Assembly: GCA_018262505.1 (NCBI GenBank)
Contig: JAGSYV010000032.1
Location: 1-42,058 of the forward strand
Direction: 5' to 3'
DNA length: 42,058 nt
Origin: Pseudomonadota bacterium
GTDB lineage: Bacteria > Pseudomonadota > Alphaproteobacteria > Rhizobiales > Pleomorphomonadaceae
Under the pieces are notes generated by a model. The model ran no database searches. It saw nothing but the letters and a program-made list of their open reading frames with translations, and was not told where the DNA came from. Position numbers and translations under genes: made by a program. Positions 1 to 8,759 of the stretch are shown here, piece after piece. The number at the start of each line of letters is the position of its first letter. The stretch's first letter is position 1.

Positions 1-158
1 GGGATCTCCAGCAGGTTGATGCAGCGCAGGAGCGTGCTCTTGCCGCCGCCCGACGGTCCGACCAGCGCCGTCACCGTGCCCTCGGCAATGGTGACGTTGA
101 TGCCGGAGAGAACGGTGGTATCGCCGAAGCGCTTGGCGATGTTCCTGAGCTCGATCAC
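1..158 (-). CDS. Amino-acid ABC transporter ATP-binding protein (N-terminal part, cut by window edge)
   Basis: The first 52 codons of a polar amino-acid ABC ATPase are present, read leftward and truncated by the window start. The translation runs from a GTG start into a Walker A motif, GPSGGGKST, at about residues 38-46, followed by LLRCINLLE, which is typical of the GlnQ/TcyN class. The GTG start overlaps the stop codon of the upstream permease (GTGA), which implies translational coupling. Together with the next two genes it forms a binding protein-permease-ATPase uptake operon. The ATPase would energise import at the cytoplasmic face. The signature motif and Walker B lie outside the window, so the exact subfamily is open. 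Confidence 0.85.
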   Translation of the reverse strand, partial: MIELRNIAKRFGDTTVLSGINVTIAEGTVTALVGPSGGGKSTLLRCINLLEI

Positions 159-835
159 GGATTCGCCTCCAGGCTGCCGCCGTAGCGGCCGAAGCGGTGC
201 TCGAGCCGCTGTTGCAGATGCGACAACACCGAGCTCAGCGCAAGGTAGATAAACGCCGCCTCGATATAGAGGATCAGCGGCTCGTAGGTGGTGGCGACGA
301 TGCGCTGGGCGGCCTGGAACAGCTCCGGCACGGTGATGGCGGCGGCGAGCGAGGTGTCCTTCACCAAGGATATGAAGCTGTTGGACAGCGGCGGTACGGC
401 GATCTTGGTGGCCTGCGGCAGGATGGTGCGGATCAGGCACTGCCGCCAGCTCATGCCGATGGAATAGGCCGCCTCCCATTGCCCCTTGGGCACGGCGGAG
501 ATCACCGCGCGGATGGTCTCCGAGCCGTAGGCGCCGACGTTGAGCGTGAAGCCGATCAATGCCGCCGGAAAGGCGTCGAGATAGATGCCGAGGCTTGGCA
601 GGCCGTAGAAGATCACGAACAGTTGGACGAGCAGCGGTGTGCCGCGAAACACCCAGACGAAGAAACGGGCCAACAGGGCGAGCGGCAGCGGCCCGAACAG
701 ACGCACCAGTGCCGTAATCAGGCCGAGCGCCAGACCGAAGGCGAACGATAGAAGCGTGAGGGGAATGGTGAAGACGAGCCCGGCCCAGAGCAGGGAGGGC
801 AGCGACTCCGCCATGAGATGAAGCCAGGACGGCAC
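155..835 (-). CDS. Amino-acid ABC transporter permease (TcyL/YecS-like)
   Basis: A 226-residue inner-membrane permease of the His/Glu/Gln/Arg/opine family with several hydrophobic segments. The family segment FRGTPLLVQLF is near residues 64-74, and an EAA-type loop begins around VPKGQWEAAYSIGMSW at about 116-131, where the ATPase docks. A single permease gene implies a homodimeric channel. It lies between a binding protein of FliY/TcyJ type and an ATPase, so cystine or another polar amino acid is the likely substrate. That substrate is inferred from overall resemblance and no residue proves it. Its stop overlaps the ATPase start by four bases. Confidence 0.85.
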   Translation of the reverse strand: MPSWLHLMAESLPSLLWAGLVFTIPLTLLSFAFGLALGLITALVRLFGPLPLALLARFFVWVFRGTPLLVQLFVIFYGLPSLGIYLDAFPAALIGFTLNVGAYGSETIRAVISAVPKGQWEAAYSIGMSWRQCLIRTILPQATKIAVPPLSNSFISLVKDTSLAAAITVPELFQAAQRIVATTYEPLILYIEAAFIYLALSSVLSHLQQRLEHRFGRYGGSLEANP

Positions 836-961
836 CTCGGAACTCCTTGGATGGGAAACAACGCGTGGAAGCGCCGGAGCGGCGGGCAGCCACCCCGGCG
901 AGTTCAGGACGATTGCGACGGAAAATGCAACGTCGTCACACAGCCTTGATCGACGATTGGA

Positions 962-1735
962 TTACTTCGACACGTCCTCGCCGAAATATTTGTCGGCGAT
1001 CTTCTGGTAGGTGCCCTCGGCCCTGATGTCATCGAGCGCCTTGTCGATGGCGGCGACCAGTTCCGCCTGGCCCTTGCGCACGATGATGCCGGAGGCGTCG
1101 GCGTCTTCCTTCTGGGCGGCGATCTTCACCGCCGCATCGGGCTTGTGCTTCTTGAAGTCCAGGAAGGACAGGCTGTCATTGATCGTGGCGTCGGCACGCT
1201 TGGTCAGCACGAGCTGGATCGACTGGTCGAAGCCATCGGTGCCAACCAGCTCGGCTCCCGCCGCGGTGGCCAGTGCGCCGAAGTTGCTGGTCAGCGACTG
1301 CGCCGACTTCTTGCCCTTGAGATCGGCAAAACCCTTGATGGTCTCATCGTCGGCGCGGACGATCAGCACCGCCTTGGAGACGATATAGGGCTTGGAGAAA
1401 TCGTATTTCTCCTTGCGCTTGTCGGTGATGCCGACCTGGTTGATGACGGTGTCGTAGCGGTTGGCGTCGAGGCCGGCGATCAGGCCGTCCCACTTGCCCT
1501 CGACGAATTCCGGCTTGACGCCGAGCTTGCCGGCAATCGCCTCGCCGATCTCGACATCGAAGCCGACCAGCTTGCCGCTCTCGTCGTGAAAGGTGAAGGG
1601 CGCGTAGGTGCCTTCGGTACCAATGCGCAGGACGCCGGCCGTCTTGACGGCGGCGAGGTCGTCGGCGGCTACGGCGACGCCGGCGAATGCGAGATGGGCA
1701 GCGGCGACGGCCGTCAGGACAAGAGCAGATTTCAT
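962..1735 (-). CDS. Amino-acid ABC transporter substrate-binding protein (FliY/TcyJ-like)
   Basis: A 257-residue periplasmic type II binding protein (SBP_bac_3 family). It has a Sec signal peptide (MKSALVLTAVAAAHLAFAG...AVAA, cleavage near residue 24) and then the family opening VLRIGTEGTYAPFTFHD and GFDVEIGEAIAGKLG. It would capture a polar amino acid, with cystine the best guess from resemblance to TcyJ, and pass it to the permease encoded 126 bp downstream. The ATG at 1735 was chosen because it begins the signal peptide and has GGAG upstream; an in-frame ATG at 1768 would add eleven residues before the signal and is unlikely. A spacer between binding protein and permease is common in such operons. 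Confidence 0.88.
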   Translation of the reverse strand: MKSALVLTAVAAAHLAFAGVAVAADDLAAVKTAGVLRIGTEGTYAPFTFHDESGKLVGFDVEIGEAIAGKLGVKPEFVEGKWDGLIAGLDANRYDTVINQVGITDKRKEKYDFSKPYIVSKAVLIVRADDETIKGFADLKGKKSAQSLTSNFGALATAAGAELVGTDGFDQSIQLVLTKRADATINDSLSFLDFKKHKPDAAVKIAAQKEDADASGIIVRKGQAELVAAIDKALDDIRAEGTYQKIADKYFGEDVSK

Positions 1736-1931
1736 CGTCTTCAAGCTCCGGAGGTAGAGGAAAATCATTCCGATTGCCTATCCTCGCATCAATCCCTCCG
1801 GCAGTATGGGCGGAAATTAGGCGAATTTTCCCGATAGGGTAGAATTTTTTTCTAAAGCGGACAGAGGTGAGGCGGCGATTTAGCCCTGCGCATGCGAGGG
1901 TCTGCAACGTCCGTGTCTGTATCTGTTTGAC

Positions 1932-1967
1932 AAAAAAACGCCCGGAGCGGGAGGATCGCTCCGGGCG
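1932..1967 (-). terminator. Rho-independent terminator of the leftward sugar operon
   Basis: A perfect 11-bp stem CGCCCGGAGCG (1957-1967 pairing with 1939-1949) has a 7-base loop. On the minus strand it is followed by seven consecutive T (1938-1932). It lies 20 bp past the stop of the barrel-protein gene and closes the operon that starts at 8551. Confidence 0.9.
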
Positions 1968-1987
1968 AAAGGCCCTCGGAAGCAGCG

Positions 1988-2992
1988 TCAGGTGGAGGCT
2001 GCGGCTTTCAGGACCGCCTCGGTGACGACGCTGTCGTCCTCGAGGCTGCGGACCGGGGCGATGCCCTTTTCCTTCAGCACGGCGTGGTAGGACCTGACGG
2101 CCTCGAGCGGCCTCAACTCGCCGTCGGCCACGGCGCGCATGTGGCGGACCATGTCGAGCTGGCTCTCGGCAAGGTTGATCTTGCGGCCGAACAGCGCGAC
2201 GCGGGCGCCGTATTTCTCGGCCTGGAATAGCAGCTCGAAGGTGTCGCGCGTCGTGCCGGCGCCACCGCCGAGCACGCCCACCACCAGCTGCGGATCGTAG
2301 GAGGCAAGTTCCTCCAGCGCCTTGGCGCCGTTGTAGGGATACTTCAGGAACTGCGGCCGGTCGACACGCAGCACGCCCGACAGGCAGCGGGCGAGGTTGT
2401 CGTTGACGAAGGAGCCGACATCGGCGGGCGCGACGCCGCATTCGACGTTGGGATTGAACACCTCGAGGAAATACTCGATGCCGTTCTTCGCCGCGTCCTC
2501 GCGGAAGGCGCTGAAGGCTTCGAGCGACCTGAGGTCGGCCTCGATGTCATTGACGAAAGTGATCGAGTAGAGCCCGAGGTTGCCGATCTTGGCTTCGGCG
2601 ATCTGCTTCAGGGACGGTGTGCGGAACGGACGCGATGGTCCGAGCTTGCCATAGCCGTTGGGCCGGGCGCCCCAGATGTCGGTGGTGTCATTGGCCCGGA
2701 AGGCCGGCCGCACCGGGCTGTCCCTGAAGGCGCCGGCCTTCTGCAACAGCTCAAGGTTGGAGCAGGACACCAGCATGATATCGAGCAAGTCCTGACGAAC
2801 CAGTTCGGTGATCATGTCCAGGAACTCGGCCCGCGTCCGGAAACGGACGAACTTACCCTCCTTGTCGCGAATGGGTCCGGTTCCCGGAATCGGGTTGGAC
2901 ATGTCGCCGTCCTTGGCGTCGGCGATGATGAAGTCGCCTTTGGCGTAGTTGCCGGCCCGGATCTTGGCGAGCTTGGCATTCATGCGAAACAT
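1988..2992 (-). CDS. Beta/alpha-barrel domain protein, function unassigned
   Basis: A 334-residue cytoplasmic protein. Its alternating hydrophobic strands and loops (DIMLVSC, LGLYSITFVND, EYFLEVFNP, LVVGVLGGGAGTTRDTFELLF, ARVALFGRKINLAES) fit a TIM-barrel related to class I aldolase-like proteins found beside sugar transporters. The glycine-rich GVLGGGAGTTRD segment near residues 231-242 looks like a phosphate-binding loop. I see no unmistakable Schiff-base motif and do not assign a reaction. It is the last gene of an operon with a sugar ABC transporter and an ADP-dependent sugar kinase, so cleavage or isomerisation of a sugar phosphate is a reasonable inference. The ATG at 2992 follows AGGAGA at six bases; an upstream in-frame extension overlaps the preceding gene and lacks such a site. 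Confidence 0.75.
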   Translation of the reverse strand: MFRMNAKLAKIRAGNYAKGDFIIADAKDGDMSNPIPGTGPIRDKEGKFVRFRTRAEFLDMITELVRQDLLDIMLVSCSNLELLQKAGAFRDSPVRPAFRANDTTDIWGARPNGYGKLGPSRPFRTPSLKQIAEAKIGNLGLYSITFVNDIEADLRSLEAFSAFREDAAKNGIEYFLEVFNPNVECGVAPADVGSFVNDNLARCLSGVLRVDRPQFLKYPYNGAKALEELASYDPQLVVGVLGGGAGTTRDTFELLFQAEKYGARVALFGRKINLAESQLDMVRHMRAVADGELRPLEAVRSYHAVLKEKGIAPVRSLEDDSVVTEAVLKAAAST

Positions 2993-3059
2993 TGAATTCT
3001 CCTTGGGTGCTTGGGCTTGGGGTGCCGCCGGTTGTTCGGGGCGACATGGGGGAAGGGGA

Positions 3060-4136
3060 TCAGCTTTCATTGGGAGCGGCGATGCGGCGGCCATCCGGGT
3101 CGAACAGGTGCAATCCGGCCGGGTCGATGCGGAGACGGACGACGTCGCCCATGGCGACGGTGGGGGCGCCGACGGCCTGCAGCACCACCGGCGTGCCGTC
3201 GGTGAGGGCAATGTGGATCAGCGTCAGGCCGCCGAGATGCTCGGTCAGCGTGACGCGGCCGCCGAGCGGACCGTCGGTTGACAGCAGCAGGGCTTCCGGG
3301 CGGATGCCGACGCTGAGGCTTGCTCCGTCACCGAGCGCCGCCGGCTGCCGCAGCGCGATGACGCTGCCGTCGGCAAGGTGCGCTTCGGAGACGCCGGCCA
3401 GACGCGCCGGCAGGATGTTCATCTGCGGCGAGCCGATGAAACGGGCGACGAAGAGGTTCTGCGGGCGCTCGTAGAGGCGGACCGGCGTTGCCACCTGTTC
3501 GAGCGTGCCCTTGTTGACGACGGCGATCTTGGTGGCCAGCGTCATCGCTTCCACCTGATCATGCGTCACGTAGATCATGGTGGTGCCGAGCTTCTGATGC
3601 AGCTCGGCGATCTCCACCCGCATCTGCATGCGCAGGGCGGCGTCGAGGTTGCTGAGCGGCTCGTCGAACAGAAAAACCTTCGGGTTGCGGACGATCGCCC
3701 GCCCCATGGCGACGCGCTGGCGCTGGCCGCCCGACAGCTGGCGAGGATAACGGTCGAGCAGGTCGGTGAGGCCGAGGATGCTGGCGCTGGCCCTGATCTT
3801 CTCGGCCGCCTCCGCCGCCGGCACCTTGGCGAGGCGCAGGGAAAAGCCCATGTTCTGCGCCACCGTCATATGCGGATAGAGCGCATAGTTCTGAAACACC
3901 ATGGCGATGTCGCGGTGCTTGGGCGGCACGTCGTTCATCACCTCGCCGTCGATCTCCACCTCGCCGTGGCTGATGGTCTCAAGGCCGGCTATCATGCGGA
4001 GCAGGGTCGATTTGCCGCAGCCTGACGGCCCGACCAGAACGACGAAGGCGCCGTCTTCGATTTCGAGGTCGATGCCGTGGATGACCTCGAAAGCACCGTA
4101 GGCCTTGGTGACGGATCTGAGGGAAACGGGTGCCAT
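3060..4136 (-). CDS. Sugar ABC transporter ATP-binding protein (MalK/UgpC-type)
   Basis: A 358-residue ATPase. It has Walker A GPSGCGKST, Q-loop VFQNYALYPHMT, signature LSGGQRQRVAMGRAI, Walker B VFLFDEPLSNLD and switch His in VTHD. After residue 240 there is a C-terminal TOBE/OB regulatory region, ending near RIDPAGLHLFDPDGRRI. This is the CUT1 architecture, in which one ATPase homodimer serves two different permeases, matching the permease pair upstream. The ATG overlaps the TAA of the kinase gene by one base (TAATG), so translation is probably coupled. The substrate cannot be read from the ATPase. Confidence 0.93.
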   Translation of the reverse strand: MAPVSLRSVTKAYGAFEVIHGIDLEIEDGAFVVLVGPSGCGKSTLLRMIAGLETISHGEVEIDGEVMNDVPPKHRDIAMVFQNYALYPHMTVAQNMGFSLRLAKVPAAEAAEKIRASASILGLTDLLDRYPRQLSGGQRQRVAMGRAIVRNPKVFLFDEPLSNLDAALRMQMRVEIAELHQKLGTTMIYVTHDQVEAMTLATKIAVVNKGTLEQVATPVRLYERPQNLFVARFIGSPQMNILPARLAGVSEAHLADGSVIALRQPAALGDGASLSVGIRPEALLLSTDGPLGGRVTLTEHLGGLTLIHIALTDGTPVVLQAVGAPTVAMGDVVRLRIDPAGLHLFDPDGRRIAAPNES

Positions 4137-5428
4137 TACGGTCTCCGTGGGGCTGCAAGACCGGCCGAGCCGACAATGGGCTGGTGGCTGGCGATGGAAT
4201 GGATGAGCAGGCAGCCGGCGGTGAAGCTGTCGCCGAGGCCGACGGTCGAGGCGGGCCGTTCGAGATAGGGCGCGGCGACGCAAACCGCCTGACGGCCATC
4301 CGGCAGCGACGAAAGGGGCGGCACGGGCAGCGGGCCGAAGCTTGCCGCCTTGGGGATGGCCGGCCGCGACGATGGCTGGCCGGCCTCGGCGCGGGATGCG
4401 GCGAGCAGGCAGCCCATGGCGAGGGCGTCCATCTCTACCATGGGGTCGCCGCGGGTGACGGCCAGCGCCCAGCCGTCGGCATGCACGACCAGGCGATCGA
4501 CGCCGAGGCGGCGCGACAGCTCGTCCGCCTGCGCCAGCGGGTTGTCGCTCGGCACCAGGCCGCGCAGCTCGTTCTGATTGAGGCCGATCGACGTCACCTC
4601 CGGCGCCAGGCTTTTCAGCGTGGCATCAAGCGTTCCCGGCCAGGGATAGGCGCCAAGCTCCAGATGGACGACCGACAGCCCGGCGCTCCGCCAATCGCGC
4701 GCGGCGGCGGACAGGCGGGCAAGCGCCTCAGGCAGTTCGGTGAGCGGCAGGGTGTTGGGCGAGGACAGCAGGCCGGCCCGCAGCTCATGTCCGTTGGCGG
4801 CGACCCAGCGGTCGAACCTCGCGTCCGTATGCAGCGCTTCGTCGGCGAAGCGGACGATGATGCGGGTCGATCGTTCCGCCACGAAACCGGGCAGAGGGCG
4901 GCCGGCGGTGTATTCGATGATGTAATGCGCCGGCTTGTCGGAAAGCGCCGGCCAGCGACGGCGGGGCGAACCGACCGCCGTCTCGCTTTCGGCGAGGCCG
5001 ATGCCGGCATGCAGCGCGGCGAGTTCCTGAGGGCCGACCTCGCCCAGGGCGAGCAGGGACGGCGCTCCGATCGCTGCCAGCGTCCATGCCGCCTGGGCCG
5101 ACGTGCCGCCGATTGCCGTGCCGCCCGGCAGCGTGCGCGGATCCAAGAAGGCGGGGCCGTCCGGCCAGTTGTTCACCAGCATTTCGCCGCCGCGGCCGGC
5201 CTTGGCGCGCGCCATCAGTTCGGTGAACAGACGGCGAGCCCCAGCGTCGGGATGCGCGGCCAGCAGCGGCGCCACGGCGTGCAGGTCGATGCGCCGGTCG
5301 AGACAGACGGCGAAGCCGGTGACGAGCCGGGTTGCCGCGCCGACGATTGTCGGCAGGTCGGCGGCGAGCCGCTCATAGGCGTGGCGCCAGCCGGTCGGCA
5401 GGATGGAGTTGGCGAGGGGGCTGTTCAT
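4136..5428 (-). CDS. ADP-dependent phosphofructokinase/glucokinase family sugar kinase
   Basis: A 430-residue kinase of the ADP-dependent PFK/GK family (ribokinase fold). It shows a glycine-rich sugar-side motif PGGTAIGGTSAQAAW around residues 101-115 and the terminal catalytic motif VGLGDSFTAGCLL, with the likely catalytic base Asp400. Known members use ADP as phosphoryl donor on hexoses or hexose 6-phosphates and are best known from archaea and some animals. Sitting inside a CUT1 sugar transporter operon, it probably phosphorylates the imported sugar. Two starts compete. The ATG at 5437 overlaps the permease stop (ATGA) but has AAGGA directly abutting it. The ATG at 5428 has the same AAGGA at nine bases and was chosen. 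Substrate and donor are inferred from family. Confidence 0.82.
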   Translation of the reverse strand: MNSPLANSILPTGWRHAYERLAADLPTIVGAATRLVTGFAVCLDRRIDLHAVAPLLAAHPDAGARRLFTELMARAKAGRGGEMLVNNWPDGPAFLDPRTLPGGTAIGGTSAQAAWTLAAIGAPSLLALGEVGPQELAALHAGIGLAESETAVGSPRRRWPALSDKPAHYIIEYTAGRPLPGFVAERSTRIIVRFADEALHTDARFDRWVAANGHELRAGLLSSPNTLPLTELPEALARLSAAARDWRSAGLSVVHLELGAYPWPGTLDATLKSLAPEVTSIGLNQNELRGLVPSDNPLAQADELSRRLGVDRLVVHADGWALAVTRGDPMVEMDALAMGCLLAASRAEAGQPSSRPAIPKAASFGPLPVPPLSSLPDGRQAVCVAAPYLERPASTVGLGDSFTAGCLLIHSIASHQPIVGSAGLAAPRRP

Positions 5429-5433
5429 GGTCG

Positions 5434-6279
5434 TCATTCCTTGACCGCGCCCTGCGTCAGCCCCTGGATGATCCAGCGCTGGAAGGCGAGCACCAGGAGG
5501 ACCAGCGGCAGCGTCACCACCACCGAGGCGGCGGCGAGATCGCCCCAGGGGACGTAGTAGAGGTTGGTGAAGTTGGCGATGCCGACGGGAATGGTCTGGC
5601 GCTCGACGCCCGAGGTGAAGGCGAGGGCGAACATGAACTCGTTCCAGGCCATGATGAAGGCGAGGAGACCGGTGGTGACGAAGCCGGGCAGCGACATCGG
5701 CAGGATCACCGACACCAGCAGGCGCAGTGGCCCGGCGCCATCGATGATGGCGGCTTCGTCGATTTCGCGGGGAATGGTCTGGAAGTAGCCGAACAGCACC
5801 CAGATCACCAAGGGCAGCCCCAGCGACAGATAGATGATCACCAGGATGGTGTAGGTGTTCATCAGCCCCAGCGACGACGCGGCGAGGTAGAGCGGCGCGA
5901 CGATGGCGATCTGCGGGAACATCGACACCGACAGGATCAGCGCCAGGATGCCGAAGTGGTAGTAGACGCGCAGCCGGGCGAGGGCGAAGGCGGCGCCGCC
6001 GCCGATGGTCAGGCAGAACAGGGTGGTGAGGCCGGCGACGATGGCCGAGTTGACGATGTAGAGGTGAAACTGCTTCTCGACGAAGATGTTGTAGAAATGG
6101 TCGAGCGTGCCGGGCCAGGGCAGGAAGTTGGGGGTGGGCGAGGATAGCAGCCGGTCTTCCTGGAAGGACGTGGAGACCTGCCACAGGAAGGGCGCCACCG
6201 ACCAGACGACGATCAGCGCCGAGGCGATGTAAAGCGCGATGCGGGTGATCAACAGTTGGGCGCGCCAGGACGACAGCAT
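5434..6279 (-). CDS. Sugar ABC transporter permease (MalG-like)
   Basis: A 281-residue CUT1 inner-membrane permease with about six transmembrane segments. The EAA loop EIDEAAIIDGAGPLRLLVSVILPMSLP lies around residues 189-215 and contacts the MalK-type ATPase. The C-terminus FQRWIIQGLTQGAVKE is the usual MalG ending. The start at 6279 has GAGGAGG five bases upstream. It lies 11 bp behind the partner permease and just before the kinase gene, so all are probably one transcript. Confidence 0.92.
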   Translation of the reverse strand: MLSSWRAQLLITRIALYIASALIVVWSVAPFLWQVSTSFQEDRLLSSPTPNFLPWPGTLDHFYNIFVEKQFHLYIVNSAIVAGLTTLFCLTIGGGAAFALARLRVYYHFGILALILSVSMFPQIAIVAPLYLAASSLGLMNTYTILVIIYLSLGLPLVIWVLFGYFQTIPREIDEAAIIDGAGPLRLLVSVILPMSLPGFVTTGLLAFIMAWNEFMFALAFTSGVERQTIPVGIANFTNLYYVPWGDLAAASVVVTLPLVLLVLAFQRWIIQGLTQGAVKE

Positions 6280-6290
6280 GGTTTTCCTCC

Positions 6291-7238
6291 TCAGCCGTTG
6301 TCGCGCCGCATGCGGCGAACGATGAACAGGCCGAAGCCAAGGGCGATGAGGGCCTCGGTGATGAACATGGCCGCCGACAGCGCGCTGCCGTAGCCGAAGT
6401 CGAGCCCCGAGAAGAGCACCTTGTAGGACAGGGTCGACAGCACCTCGGTGGAGTCGGCCGGACCGCCGCCCGTCAGCACGTAGACTAGGTCGAAGATACG
6501 GAAGGCGTCGAGGGCGCGGAACATGCCGGCGATCAGCAGCGTGGTGAACAACAGCGGCAGGCGGATCGACCAGAAGCATTGCCAGGGGCCGGCGCCGTCG
6601 ATGCGCGCGGCCTCGACCAGCGAATGCGGCACCGTCTGCAGGCCGGCGAGCAGTAGCAGCGCCATGAAGGGCGTCGTCTTCCAGACGTCGGCGATGATGA
6701 TGGTGAGCAGCGCGGTCTGGCTGTCGCCATACCAGTTGACGTAGCCGTCGATCAGGCCGGTCTGCATGAGCAGCCAGTTGACCACGCCGTGCTGGCCGTC
6801 GAACAGCCAGCCGAACATTTTCGAGGTCACTACGGTGGGGATGGCCCAGGGAACCAGCATCGCGGCCCTCACCCAGCCCCGCCCCTTGAAGGTCTCGTAA
6901 AGCACTATGGCCATGGCCATGCCGAGCACCGTTTCGAGAAGCGTCGAGGCGGCGGTGAACAGCATGGTGTGCCGCCAGGCCGACCAGAAATCCGGGTCAG
7001 CCGTCAGACGGACGTAGTTGGAGAGACCGACGAAGGCGTCTTCCTGGGTCGACAGCATGGTGTTGCGCAAGGACAGGCGCAGGCCGTCGATGACCGGATA
7101 CACGGAGACGGTGAGGAGGGTGAGGGCCGCGGGCAGGAGAAAGAGCAGAGGTGCCCACCGTTCGGCACGGCTCCTCTGCGTCAGTCGCTTGCTCCGTCGG
7201 CTGCCGGCCACAAGGCCGACCGACGGAAGCGTGGTCAT
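6291..7238 (-). CDS. Sugar ABC transporter permease (MalF-like)
   Basis: A 315-residue CUT1 permease. A basic N-terminal tail of about 30 residues precedes the first membrane segment (LLFLLPAALTLLTVSVYPV). The EAA loop SLVEAARIDGAGPWQCFWSIRLPLL is near residues 216-240. It pairs with the MalG-like protein to form the heterodimeric pore. Its ATG overlaps the stop of the binding-protein gene by four bases (ATGA), consistent with coupled translation of binding protein and pore. Confidence 0.92.
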   Translation of the reverse strand: MTTLPSVGLVAGSRRSKRLTQRSRAERWAPLLFLLPAALTLLTVSVYPVIDGLRLSLRNTMLSTQEDAFVGLSNYVRLTADPDFWSAWRHTMLFTAASTLLETVLGMAMAIVLYETFKGRGWVRAAMLVPWAIPTVVTSKMFGWLFDGQHGVVNWLLMQTGLIDGYVNWYGDSQTALLTIIIADVWKTTPFMALLLLAGLQTVPHSLVEAARIDGAGPWQCFWSIRLPLLFTTLLIAGMFRALDAFRIFDLVYVLTGGGPADSTEVLSTLSYKVLFSGLDFGYGSALSAAMFITEALIALGFGLFIVRRMRRDNG

Positions 7239-8551
7239 GCGCCGACGATGCCCTCAAGCTTGGCCTTGGCTTCCTTGAGCGCGTCGGCGACGTTGCCGTT
7301 GGTGACGGCCTTGGAAACGGCCGACTGCAGCGCCAGGGAGACCTGGGAGTATTTCGGCGTCACCGGACGCGCCGTGGCGCCGACGAACACCGGCTTCAGC
7401 GTCTGCATGAACGGCTGCGCCTTGCCGAGCTCGGCGCTGTCGAACACGGCAGGCCGGCTCGGGGCGAGACCGAGCTCGGTGGCAAACAGCAATTGCGTCT
7501 CCGGGCTCGACAGCCACTTCAGGAATTCGACCGATGCATCCCGGTTCTTGGTCGAGGCGTTGACGCCATACTGGTAGCCGCCGAGGCAGGCCGCGCTCTT
7601 GCCCTTGGCGAAATGCGGCAGCGGCACCACGCCGACCTTGTCGACCACCGAGGAGGCCTTGGCATCCTGACAGATGGGATAGACGTAGGACCAGTTGCGC
7701 AGGAAGGCGACATCGCCGCCGGTGAACGGCGTGCGCGACGGCTCCTCGTCCCAACTGCGGACGTCCGGCGGGCTGATCTTGTACTTCTCGATGGTGTCGT
7801 ACATGAACTGCACGGCTTCCACCGCCGCGTCGTCGGCGATGTGCACGGTCTTGCCGTCGTCGCCGAGAATGCTGCCGCCGTTGGAAGTGACGAACTCCAC
7901 GAGGTCGCAGATCAGCACTTCGGCCTGCTTGGCCTGCCAGGAGAAGCCGATCTTCGCCTTGCCGGCCTTCATGATGTCGGTGGCGGCGGCGACCAGTTCC
8001 TCCCAGGTCTCCGGCGCCTTGGAGACGAGATCCTTGCGGTAATAGAGCATGCCGCTATCGACATACCAGGGCAGGGCGGTCAGCTTGCCCTGCCACTTGC
8101 AGGCCGCCAGCACGCCGGGGAAGTAGGCGCCGGCTTCGTCGGCAGTGACGTACTCGTCGAGCGGCAGAGCCCAGCCGGCACCGGCAAACTCGGCGATCCA
8201 TACCACGTCCTGCGTGAAGACGTCCGGCGAGCCATCCTTCTTGGCAAGACGCTGCACCAATCCCTGATGCACTTCGGTGGAAGAGCTGGGAGGCGGCAGT
8301 TCGTCGTAACGGACGAGAATGCGGCTTTGGGACTGGTTGAAGACATCCACCATCTCGGCGACGGTACGCTTGCCGAAGAACTTGGCGCTGGCGAATGTGA
8401 GGTTGGTGCGGTCCGCGGCGGAGGCGACAGAGGTGAACTTCAGGATCGCCGGCGCGGCCAGCACGCCACTTGCGGTAATGCCTGCCGCTTTCAGGAACTG
8501 ACGGCGCCCGACAGCTGCGGGCTTGCCGACATGATCGTCATTGTCAGTCAT
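7235..8551 (-). CDS. Extracellular sugar-binding protein with Tat signal
   Basis: A 438-residue family 1 (SBP_bac_1) solute-binding protein and first gene of the leftward operon. The N-terminus has a twin-arginine export motif, GRRQFLKAAG, at residues 15-24, then a hydrophobic stretch ending in SVASA near residue 45. It is thus predicted to be exported folded by the Tat system. Family landmarks follow, including DVVWIAEFAGAGWALPLDEYV and LPWYVDSGMLYYRKDL. It would deliver a sugar or polyol to the MalF/MalG pair. The ATG at 8551 follows GGGAGAG. The divergent DeoR-type gene lies 208 bp away and is the likely regulator. Confidence 0.9.
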   Translation of the reverse strand: MTDNDDHVGKPAAVGRRQFLKAAGITASGVLAAPAILKFTSVASAADRTNLTFASAKFFGKRTVAEMVDVFNQSQSRILVRYDELPPPSSSTEVHQGLVQRLAKKDGSPDVFTQDVVWIAEFAGAGWALPLDEYVTADEAGAYFPGVLAACKWQGKLTALPWYVDSGMLYYRKDLVSKAPETWEELVAAATDIMKAGKAKIGFSWQAKQAEVLICDLVEFVTSNGGSILGDDGKTVHIADDAAVEAVQFMYDTIEKYKISPPDVRSWDEEPSRTPFTGGDVAFLRNWSYVYPICQDAKASSVVDKVGVVPLPHFAKGKSAACLGGYQYGVNASTKNRDASVEFLKWLSSPETQLLFATELGLAPSRPAVFDSAELGKAQPFMQTLKPVFVGATARPVTPKYSQVSLALQSAVSKAVTNGNVADALKEAKAKLEGIVGA

Positions 8552-8759
8552 GCGTTTCTCTCCCTAAGCTCGCGGGGTTTCGTCCGATTGGCGAAACTTC
8601 TCTCATGAGCCTGCTGATAAAAGCTGCATAAACTCGAAGTGTCAAGCAAAAACACGCACAATAAATTGCGATATGATGCGTCTTGATGCTGCTTTGTCGC
8701 CCCAAATCCGGTATGCTAGGTTTCGGTCAAATTTGATGTTTGCAGCAGCAGGCCGAGCT

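Noticed and set aside
4139-6340. Extended 734-codon frame covering the sugar kinase and upstream region
   Set aside because: The extra N-terminal part is the shadow of the permease gene; the kinase family begins at the ATG near 5428-5437.
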